Shown one piece after another: positions 45,351 through 52,841 of a DNA stretch of 64,000 bases. The stretch comes from CAWCAW01 sp963714125. GTDB lineage: Bacteria; Actinomycetota; Acidimicrobiia; Acidimicrobiales; UBA8190. The DNA lies in NCBI GenBank assembly GCA_963714125.1, contig OY970234.1, positions 2,294,001 through 2,358,000 on the forward strand, given 5' to 3'. Under the pieces are notes generated by a model that worked only from the letters and a program-made list of their open reading frames with translations, was not told the origin of the DNA and ran no database searches. The first letter of the stretch is position 1. Every line of letters begins with the position of its first letter. The position numbers and the translations under genes are program-made.

Positions 45351-47018
45351 GTGGCGCACTCCGACCGTTACGACCGGAGGACGTTTCTGGCCCGGGGAGC
45401 CTCAGCCGTCACCGCAGCAGCATTGGCCGGTGCCGGCGGCGTGCTCCTTGAGTCGTGCTCCTCGGGCTCGCCTTCTTCGTTTGCGCGTGTGGCCACTCCC
45501 GGTGTGGGGGTGGGGTCACCTCGTCGCGGCGGCAGCATCACCATCGGGCTGAACTCCGAGATCGATGGGTTCCTGCCGTCGATGGACCACTGGGACAACT
45601 CCGGCTACGTCTACGCCAACAGCGTCTACGACTCGTTGACCGTGGTGGGCGCCGACGGTTCGGCCCAGCCCTACTTGGCGCAGTCAGTGACGCCCAACAC
45701 GGACATGACGGTGTGGACGGTGACGCTGCGCCCCGGGGTCGTCTTCCACGATGGGTCGTCACTCGATGCCGCCGTGGTGGTGGCCAACTTTGAATCGCTG
45801 CGGCAGTCGCCGCTCACCAGCGCGGCGATCACGCCCGTTACGGGGGTGGTGGCGAGCGGTGCTCTGCAGGTCACCTACACGTGCGATGAGCCCCTGGTGG
45901 CCTTTCCGTATTACCTGTCCACGCAAGTTGGGTACATCATCGCCATGGCGCAATTGAAGAAGGCCAACTCCACCCACCCCATAGGCACCGGTCCCTTCGT
46001 GTACCAGTCATGGGAACCCAACGACCACTTCACGGTCACGCGCAACCCGCATTACTGGCGCCGCGGTCTCCCTTATCTCGACAGCATCACCTACAAGCCC
46101 ATTGTGGCCGACCAGTCCCGCCAGGCCGCTTTGCAAGCGGGCACCATCGATCTGATGGTGTCGCGCGATCCCATGGCCATCGCCGATCTGCGCCATAACC
46201 CCTCTTTTCAACAGGTCAACGACCTCAAGCAAACAACCGGTGAACCCGATATGGACTTCATCATCTTGAATACCGCCGTCCCGCCGCTCAACGATCTCGT
46301 CGTCCGCCAGGCCCTGGCGTATGCCACCGACGCCGCCGAGATCTCCAGGATTTTCGCCCAGGGCATCACAACCCCCGCCACCAGCCCGTTTCCCGTGGGA
46401 TCCCCCTATCACAACCCCGACAACGGGTACCCCGTCTACAACCTGCAGACGGCCAAGGCCCTAGTGGCCCAGGCCCTGCCCTCCCATGGCGGCAAGCTCG
46501 TCATCGGCCTGGACACCATCACCGATCCCCGCGACGTCTCCATCGTCCAGGCCTTGCAATCCATGTGGCAGGCCGCCGGCTTCACGGTGACCATCGGGCA
46601 GGTGCAAGAAGTGGCCCTGATCGACAGCATGGCGCTGGGCACCTTTGAGGCGTACACCGACGAACAGTTCTCGGCCGCCGACCCCGACATCAATTACGTG
46701 TTCTGGAGCTCCACCACCGCCCAGGCACCGGGCGACATCGCCTTGAACTTCTCCCGCAACGCCGATCCCACCTTGGAGGCCGCCCTGCAGAAGGGTCGCA
46801 CCAGCAGCGACCCGGCCACCCGAGCGCAGGCGTATCAGATGGTCGATCTGCAGCTGGCGCGCGACCTCCCCTACCTGTGGCTGTCCCAGGCCACCTGGTC
46901 GGCCACGGCCAGTAACCAGGTGCTCAACTTCGCCAACCCCACCTTGCCGGCCGGTGGCACCGCCCAAGGATTCTCCGCCGGAGTGTTCATGCCGACGCAG
47001 ATCTGGCTCGCCGCCTGA
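45351..47018 (+). CDS. Oligopeptide-type ABC transporter binding protein, Tat lipoprotein
   Basis: 555 residues. The N-terminus has a twin-arginine motif (YDRRTFLARG) and a lipobox LLESC with C36, so it is a Tat-exported lipoprotein. The SBP_bac_5 domain is complete: GGSITIGLNSEID, WTVTLRPGVVFHDGS, IGTGPFVYQSWEPNDHFTVTRNPHYW, VVRQALAYATDAAEIS and the C-terminal LPYLWLSQATW. It is the first gene of a five-gene transporter operon on the plus strand. The ligand is probably a peptide, but other solutes are possible. Confidence 0.88.
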   Translation: MAHSDRYDRRTFLARGASAVTAAALAGAGGVLLESCSSGSPSSFARVATPGVGVGSPRRGGSITIGLNSEIDGFLPSMDHWDNSGYVYANSVYDSLTVVGADGSAQPYLAQSVTPNTDMTVWTVTLRPGVVFHDGSSLDAAVVVANFESLRQSPLTSAAITPVTGVVASGALQVTYTCDEPLVAFPYYLSTQVGYIIAMAQLKKANSTHPIGTGPFVYQSWEPNDHFTVTRNPHYWRRGLPYLDSITYKPIVADQSRQAALQAGTIDLMVSRDPMAIADLRHNPSFQQVNDLKQTTGEPDMDFIILNTAVPPLNDLVVRQALAYATDAAEISRIFAQGITTPATSPFPVGSPYHNPDNGYPVYNLQTAKALVAQALPSHGGKLVIGLDTITDPRDVSIVQALQSMWQAAGFTVTIGQVQEVALIDSMALGTFEAYTDEQFSAADPDINYVFWSSTTAQAPGDIALNFSRNADPTLEAALQKGRTSSDPATRAQAYQMVDLQLARDLPYLWLSQATWSATASNQVLNFANPTLPAGGTAQGFSAGVFMPTQIWLAA

Positions 47019-47029
47019 GGTCGGGTGTC

Positions 47030-47974
47030 ATGGCTCGCTACGTGGCAAAACGGGTGGGCCTCATGGTCGTCATCTTGTTCATCATCTCGGTGCTCACGTT
47101 CCTGCTCGTCCATCTGCTCCCCGGCGACCCCACCCTGGCCATATTGGGGCCCAACGACACGCCGTCAGCCCGGGCCGAACTGCTGCGTCAGCTCGGACTC
47201 AACAAGGGTCTGGTCGACCAGTACTGGATCTGGATCCGCAACATCTTGCACGGCAACTTGGGGCAATCGTTCATCACCAAGCAGTCGGTGACCAACGCCT
47301 TGGGCGAAGCGGTACCCATCGACCTGGAACTCATCGTGCTGTCCCAAGTCATGGCCATCGGTCTGGCCATCCCCATGGCGCTGATGGCGGCGCGTCGGCC
47401 TAACCGCCTCTTCGACCGCATCGCCACCACCTCGACGTTCGGCATGTTGTCGCTGCCCACCTTTGTGGTGGCGGTCGTGCTCGTTCTGATCTTCGCAGTG
47501 AAGCTCCACGCCGTGCCGGCCACCGGTTTCAACCGGCTCTCCCAAGGCATCGGCGCCAACCTGCGGTCGGCCATCTTGCCGTCGGTGGCATTGGCAGTGG
47601 GGTCGGTGGCCGTCTACTTCCGCTTGTTGCGCGCCGACTTGGTGGCCACGTTGCAAGAGGACTACATCACCATGGCCCGGGCCAAAGGTCTGTCGACGCG
47701 CTACGTCATGGTGCGTCACGCGCTGCGGCCGTCGTCCTTCTCGCTGTTGGCGGGGGCGGGGATCAGCATCGGATCGCTCTTCACGGGCGCGTTCGTGGTG
47801 GAGGTCCTCTTCCAACTGCCCGGTATCGGCTTCCAGTTGGTGGACGCCATCGACTCGCGCGACTACCTGATGGTCCAGGGCATGGCGCTCGTCGCCGCGG
47901 TGGCGTACGTCATCATCAATTTCGCCATTGACATCCTGCTCACGGTCATCGATCCGCGGGTGACCCGTGCCTGA
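47030..47974 (+). CDS. ABC transporter permease, DppB/OppB type
   Basis: 314 residues with six predicted helices. The N-terminus RVGLMVVILFIISVLTFLLVHLLPGDP is the DppB hallmark, and the EAA loop reads MARAKGLSTRYVMVRHALRP. It contacts the two ATPases and forms half of the pore. ATG 47030 lies 11 bases after the binding-protein stop. The stop overlaps the start of the second permease by eight bases. Confidence 0.92.
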   Translation: MARYVAKRVGLMVVILFIISVLTFLLVHLLPGDPTLAILGPNDTPSARAELLRQLGLNKGLVDQYWIWIRNILHGNLGQSFITKQSVTNALGEAVPIDLELIVLSQVMAIGLAIPMALMAARRPNRLFDRIATTSTFGMLSLPTFVVAVVLVLIFAVKLHAVPATGFNRLSQGIGANLRSAILPSVALAVGSVAVYFRLLRADLVATLQEDYITMARAKGLSTRYVMVRHALRPSSFSLLAGAGISIGSLFTGAFVVEVLFQLPGIGFQLVDAIDSRDYLMVQGMALVAAVAYVIINFAIDILLTVIDPRVTRA

Positions 47975-48989
47975 CGACATCCACCGCAGCGTGGGTACCG
48001 GGGCCGTGCCCGCCACCGGCTCGGCCTTCATGGGCGTACCTCGGAGGCCTGACGTCGAGGTGCTGGAGATGCTCGAGCCCGCTGCGCCGGACGCGTTGGA
48101 GCGCGAGACCGATTTCGGCCGTGGTGGTGGCGTCGGTATCGATGCTGAGGTGGCGCCATCCTCGGGACGCCGCGGACTCGGGGTCGTCTTCTGGATCTCG
48201 TTGGCGTGGATCGTCCTGGTCATCGCCCTGGCCGCCCTGGCGTCGGTACTCCCGCTCAAGGGCCCTGATGTCCAGAACTATTCGGCGCTCAACGTCGGCC
48301 CCACACTGCACAACTGGCTCGGCACCGACGACCTCGGGCGCGACATGTTGTCGCGCATCATCTACGGATCGCGGGTCTCCCTCGTCATCGGTTTCGTCTC
48401 CATCGCCTTGGGCATGCTGACCGGCGGGGTGGCGGGGTTGTTGGCCGGCTACCGCGGCGGGGTCACCGACACCGTGCTCAACGGCGGATCCTTCGTGGTG
48501 CTGGCCTTCCCCCCCCTGCTCGCCATCATGGTGGTCGAGGCGTTTTGGGGTCAGACCCTGATGAAGCTCACCATCATCTTTGCCGTGGCCGCCGCCCCCC
48601 AGCTGTTTCGGGTCATCCGGGCCACCACCATGTCGTTCGCCAATCGAGAGTTCGTCACCAGTGCCCGGGCCATGGGGGCTTCGACGTCGCGCATCTTGTT
48701 TCGTGAGCTGCTCCCCAATGTGCTTCCTGCTGCCATCTCTTTCGCCCTGATCGGTGTGGCCATCGCCATCGTGCTGGAAGGATCCTTGGCGTTTTTGGGG
48801 CTTTCGGTGTCGCTGCCCACCGCCTCGCTCGGCAACATCATCAATGAAGGGGTGGCGCAGGGAAACCTGTCGGTCAACATCTACCCGGTGTTGTTTCCCT
48901 CCGCCTACATCTTCTTCATCATCACGGCTTTGAACCTCATGGCCGACCGCCTGCGGGCCCGCTTCGACGTGCGCGAGGTGAGCGTGTGA
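47967..48989 (+). CDS. ABC transporter permease, DppC/OppC type
   Basis: 340 residues. A 65-residue hydrophilic N-terminal extension precedes the first helix (GLGVVFWISLAWIVLVIALA). HNWLGTDDLGRDMLSRIIYGSRVSL is the DppC signature, and the EAA loop is SARAMGASTSRILFRELLPN. GTG 47967 overlaps the upstream gene. The stop overlaps the following ATPase start (GTGTGA). Confidence 0.92.
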   Translation: MPDDIHRSVGTGAVPATGSAFMGVPRRPDVEVLEMLEPAAPDALERETDFGRGGGVGIDAEVAPSSGRRGLGVVFWISLAWIVLVIALAALASVLPLKGPDVQNYSALNVGPTLHNWLGTDDLGRDMLSRIIYGSRVSLVIGFVSIALGMLTGGVAGLLAGYRGGVTDTVLNGGSFVVLAFPPLLAIMVVEAFWGQTLMKLTIIFAVAAAPQLFRVIRATTMSFANREFVTSARAMGASTSRILFRELLPNVLPAAISFALIGVAIAIVLEGSLAFLGLSVSLPTASLGNIINEGVAQGNLSVNIYPVLFPSAYIFFIITALNLMADRLRARFDVREVSV

Positions 48990-50092
48990 GACGGCGCCGA
49001 CACCTGGAGTTCCCCGACGCCGCCGACCTGGCCAACCCTCTGCTCGAGGTGGCCGGTCTGCGCACCACTTTTGCCACCCCTCGGGGCACCGTGCACGCCG
49101 TGGAGGACGTGTCGTTCTCCTTGGACCGGGGTCGCACCTTGGGCGTGGTCGGCGAGTCGGGCTCGGGCAAGACCGTGCTGGTTCGTTCCATCATGGGTCT
49201 TCTCCCCTCCACCACCGCCACGCGCACCGGTACCGTCCGCTTCGCCGGACGCGACCTGTCTTCACTGTCTCCTCGGGCCTTGCGTGACGTGTGGGGCACC
49301 GAGATGGCCATGGTCTTTCAGGACCCCATGACGGCACTCAACCCGGTGGTCCGGGTCGGGCGTCAGATCACCGAAGGACTGCGCCAGCGCCTCGGCCTCG
49401 ACCGCGCCGCGGCGCGCGACACGGCGGTGGCCCTGCTCACCTCGGTGGGCATCCCGAGTCCCGAGCGACGCCTGCGCGCCTATCCGCACGAGCTGTCGGG
49501 GGGCATGCGCCAGCGCGTCATGATCGCCATCGCCATCGCTTGTGGGCCCAAGCTCCTGCTCGCCGACGAGCCCACCACCGGACTGGACGTCACCGTGCAA
49601 GCCCAGGTCCTCGAATTGCTGGCCGCTGCCCAACGCGAGCGTTCCATGGCCATGGTGCTGGTGACCCATGACCTCGGCGTGGTGGCCAATCGCACCGACG
49701 AGATCGCCGTCATGTATGCGGGGCGGATCGTGGAGCACGCCACCACGGCCACGTTGTTCGCCCACACCCGCATGCCCTACACCGAAGCGCTGTTGCGTTC
49801 GATACCGCGCCTGACCGACCCCAGCCACACGCGGCTGCGAGTCATTCCCGGGCGACCGCCCGATCTGGTGGCCATGGCGCGCGGTTGTGCGTTCGCGCCC
49901 CGCTGCCCCTATGTCCAGGACCGCTGTCGCCGCGAGGCACCGCCGTTGCGCACGGCCGGTCCGCAGCATCGCTTCGCCTGCTGGTTTCCGGTGGGCTCGG
50001 CGGAAGGCACCGAGGCGCTGCAACGCAACGTGGAGGCCGGCGTGCCCGCTGCGGTCAGTTTCACCGCGCCTTTGACGCGAGCTGGTGCCTGA
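48986..50092 (+). CDS. ABC transporter ATP-binding protein, DppD/OppD type
   Basis: 368 residues. Walker A GESGSGKTVLVRS, Q-loop MVFQDPMTALNP, signature ELSGGMRQRVMIA, Walker B LLLADEPTTGLD and H-loop THDLG. The C-terminal oligopeptide-transporter extension has GCAFAPRCPYVQDRC with the cysteine pattern of the family. GTG 48986 overlaps the permease stop. It pairs with the next gene. Confidence 0.94.
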   Translation: MRRRRHLEFPDAADLANPLLEVAGLRTTFATPRGTVHAVEDVSFSLDRGRTLGVVGESGSGKTVLVRSIMGLLPSTTATRTGTVRFAGRDLSSLSPRALRDVWGTEMAMVFQDPMTALNPVVRVGRQITEGLRQRLGLDRAAARDTAVALLTSVGIPSPERRLRAYPHELSGGMRQRVMIAIAIACGPKLLLADEPTTGLDVTVQAQVLELLAAAQRERSMAMVLVTHDLGVVANRTDEIAVMYAGRIVEHATTATLFAHTRMPYTEALLRSIPRLTDPSHTRLRVIPGRPPDLVAMARGCAFAPRCPYVQDRCRREAPPLRTAGPQHRFACWFPVGSAEGTEALQRNVEAGVPAAVSFTAPLTRAGA

Positions 50093-51132
50093 TGGCTGGC
50101 AGCGGCACCGCCCAGCTACGTGGCGACGACGCCTTTTTACGCGTCGAACACCTGGTCGTCGAGTTCGGCACCGGGGCGCATCGCGTCCAGGCCGTCTCCG
50201 ACGTGTCTTTCGACGTGTTGCCCGGTGAGACCCTCGGGCTGGTGGGCGAGTCAGGATGTGGGAAGTCCACCACAGGGAAGGCCATTTCCCTGGTGCAGAC
50301 ACCCAAGTCCGGATCGATTCATCTGGGGGGCACCGACCTGGCCACGTTGCGAGGAAGCGAGTTGCGCAAAGCGCGCATCGAGGTCCAGATGGTCTTCCAG
50401 GACCCCATCTCGTCGCTCAATCCTCGTCGACGCATCCTCGACGCCGTCACCGAGCCGCTGTCTATCTGGGGGATGGGCACCAAACAAGAGCGCCGCGCCA
50501 AGGCCAACGCCATGCTCGATGCCGTCGGCATCGACGTCAGCACCTCGGCCCGCAAGCGCCCGGCAGAGTTTTCCGGGGGCCAGTGTCAGCGCATCAGCAT
50601 CGCCCGCGCCCTCATGCTCGAACCCAAGCTGCTGGTGTGTGACGAGCCCGTCTCCGCTTTGGATGTGTCGGTACAGGCCCAGATCCTCAACTTGCTGGAC
50701 GACCTGAAGACCTCCCACGGCCTCACCATGGTCTTCATCGCCCACGATCTGGCCGTGGTGAAGAACGTCAGCGACCGAGTGGCGGTGATGTATCTCGGCA
50801 AGCTGTGCGAGATCGCCCCGCCCGACACCTTGTACCGCCATCCGGCCCATCCGTATACGGCGGCCCTGTTGGCCGCCATCCCCGACCCTGATCCCACCAC
50901 CAAGGCCATCGAGGTTCCGTCCACGTTGGCCGGCGACCTGCCCTCGCCCATCGACCCGCCGTCGGGCTGTCGCTTTCGCACGCGTTGTCCTCGCGCCGAA
51001 GACCGGTGCGCGCAAGAGGAACCGCAGATGCGCGAACTGTCACCGGGTCAGTTCGTGGCGTGTCACTTCCCCATTGCCCGCGACGCGGCCACGTCGGCTG
51101 CTTCGGGAGTTCTGTCGAACTCTGCGATCTAG
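50092..51132 (+). CDS. ABC transporter ATP-binding protein, DppF/OppF type
   Basis: 346 residues. Walker A GESGCGKSTTGKA, Q-loop MVFQDPISSLNPR, signature EFSGGQCQRISIA, Walker B LLVCDEPVSALDVS and H-loop IAHDLAVV. The C-terminal extension has GCRFRTRCPRAEDRC. ATG 50092 overlaps the preceding stop by one base (TGATG). The stop codon lies inside a short 15-bp tandem repeat at the operon end. Confidence 0.94.
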   Translation: MAGSGTAQLRGDDAFLRVEHLVVEFGTGAHRVQAVSDVSFDVLPGETLGLVGESGCGKSTTGKAISLVQTPKSGSIHLGGTDLATLRGSELRKARIEVQMVFQDPISSLNPRRRILDAVTEPLSIWGMGTKQERRAKANAMLDAVGIDVSTSARKRPAEFSGGQCQRISIARALMLEPKLLVCDEPVSALDVSVQAQILNLLDDLKTSHGLTMVFIAHDLAVVKNVSDRVAVMYLGKLCEIAPPDTLYRHPAHPYTAALLAAIPDPDPTTKAIEVPSTLAGDLPSPIDPPSGCRFRTRCPRAEDRCAQEEPQMRELSPGQFVACHFPIARDAATSAASGVLSNSAI

Positions 51133-51157
51133 AGCTCTGCGATCTAGAGCTCTGCGG
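51121..51157. repeat. 15-bp tandem repeat at the dppF-like stop
   Basis: The unit TCTGCGATCTAGAGC is repeated twice and then partially. Each copy contains TAG in the gene's frame and the palindrome AGAGCTCT. Replication slippage at the end of the gene is the simple reading, and the palindromes could help termination between the convergent operons. Confidence 0.6.
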
Positions 51158-51181
51158 TGTAGCGCTGGGCGGGGGTAGCGC

Positions 51182-52699
51182 TCAGCTTTCGACGGGTTCG
51201 GCCGGAGGCGCTTCGGCGACGGGCTCGGCGCTGGGCGCCGCTTCCGCAACGACAGCCTCGCCGCCCGACACGTCGGCTTCCGCGGCCGGAGCCGCCGCCT
51301 CCGCGGCGTGCTCGGGAGGAGCGCCGTGCTCGGCGACATACTCCGCCCATGCGGCCTGGGCCTCGGTTTCGGGCGTGAAGTCGGTGGCCGTGGCCGTGTA
51401 GTCGTAGCCGATGTAGTTGCCCTGCTCGTCATAGGCGTGCTCGCCGAATGCCTCGCGGTACTCCTCGGAGACCTCGCCACCTTCAGCGGCCTGCTTGATG
51501 GACAAGCTGATACGCCGGCGCTGCAGGTCGATGTCGATGATCTTGACCCACAACTCCTCACCCGGGGTGACCACTTGCTCGGGGAGATCCACGTGGTGGC
51601 CGGCCATCTCCGAGATGTGCACCAGACCCTCGATGCCGTCGCCGACCTGCACGAAGGCGCCGAAAGGCACCAGCTTGGTGATGCGGCCGTAGACAAGCTC
51701 GCCCACCTGGTGGCTGTTGGCGAAGTCCTGCCACGGGTCGGTCTGGGTGGCCTTGAGCGAGAGGCTGATGCGCTCCTTGTCCAGGTCGACGTCGAGCACT
51801 TCGACTTCGACCTCGTCACCCACCGACACCACCGACGAGGGGTGGTCGACGTGCTTCCACGACAACTCCGACACGTGGATGAGCCCGTCCATGCCGCCCA
51901 GGTCGACGAAGGCACCGAAGTTGACCACTGACGACACCACGCCGCGGCGGCGTTCGCCGGGCTTGAGGTTGACGAGGAACTCGCCGCGCTGCTCCTTTTG
52001 CGTCTCTTCCAACCAGGCCCGACGCGACAACACGACGTTGTTGCGGTTGCGGTCGAGCTCGATGATCTTGGCCTCGATGGAGCGGCCCACGTAGGGCTGC
52101 AGTTCGCGCACGCGGCGCAGTTCGACCAGCGAGGCGGGCAAGAAGCCGCGCAGTCCGATGTCGACGATGAGGCCACCCTTGACGACCTCGATGACCGGTC
52201 CCTTGACGACGCCGTCGGATTCCTTGATCTTCTCGATCGTTCCCCAGGCCCGCTCGTACTGGGCCCGCTTCTTGGACAGAACGAGGCGACCTTCCTTGTC
52301 CTCTTTCTGGAGGACCAGCGCATCAATGCGCTCACCGAGGCTGACGATCTCGGCGGGGTCGACGTCGTTGCGAATGGACAACTCACGGACCGGGATCACG
52401 CCCTCGGACTTGAAGCCGATGTCGAGGAGGACCTCGTCCCTGTCGATCTTGACCACTGTTCCCTCGACGATGTCGCCGTCGTCGAACTCGACGATGGTGG
52501 CGTCGATGGCGTCTTCGAGAGACTTGCCGTCGAGGTCGTCTTCCGTGACGGCTCGGGGGGTGTACACCCCGTTCTCGTCAAAGGTCCCCATGGGGGTGTT
52601 GGACAGCAGTGCGGTCATACCGGGAACATTCCCGGTGGTAGCGGTGGTGGGCTGCGCCGCTTGTGGTGCGCCGGAATTACCGGCCGCGTCGTCGGGCAT
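51182..52699 (-). CDS. rpsA: 30S ribosomal protein S1
   Basis: 505 residues. Four S1 RNA-binding domains: VEGTVVKIDRDEVLLDIGFKSEG, VKGPVIEVVKGGLIVDIG, RRGVVSSVVNFGAFVDLGGMDGLIHVSELSW and VYGRITKLVPFGAFVQVGDGIEGLVHISEM. An acidic Ala/Glu/Pro tail follows. The four-domain form is usual in actinobacteria. The start is ATG 52699 (MPDDAAGNSG); a later ATG at 52618 starts MTALLSNTPMGTFDENG and is also plausible. polA lies upstream, as in mycobacteria. Confidence 0.95.
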   Translation of the reverse strand: MPDDAAGNSGAPQAAQPTTATTGNVPGMTALLSNTPMGTFDENGVYTPRAVTEDDLDGKSLEDAIDATIVEFDDGDIVEGTVVKIDRDEVLLDIGFKSEGVIPVRELSIRNDVDPAEIVSLGERIDALVLQKEDKEGRLVLSKKRAQYERAWGTIEKIKESDGVVKGPVIEVVKGGLIVDIGLRGFLPASLVELRRVRELQPYVGRSIEAKIIELDRNRNNVVLSRRAWLEETQKEQRGEFLVNLKPGERRRGVVSSVVNFGAFVDLGGMDGLIHVSELSWKHVDHPSSVVSVGDEVEVEVLDVDLDKERISLSLKATQTDPWQDFANSHQVGELVYGRITKLVPFGAFVQVGDGIEGLVHISEMAGHHVDLPEQVVTPGEELWVKIIDIDLQRRRISLSIKQAAEGGEVSEEYREAFGEHAYDEQGNYIGYDYTATATDFTPETEAQAAWAEYVAEHGAPPEHAAEAAAPAAEADVSGGEAVVAEAAPSAEPVAEAPPAEPVES

Positions 52700-52841
52700 A
52701 AAACTTCGGTGCTCGCTTTCGGGGATATGGATCCTCCACGCATCGAGAGTGCGCGAGGAAGCCGCCGGGTGACGGCCAATTGACAAGAGTAGCAAAGAGG
52801 GTCGCGGCGCCTGGTTTCCGTGATTTCAGCAGTGCCGGCCG

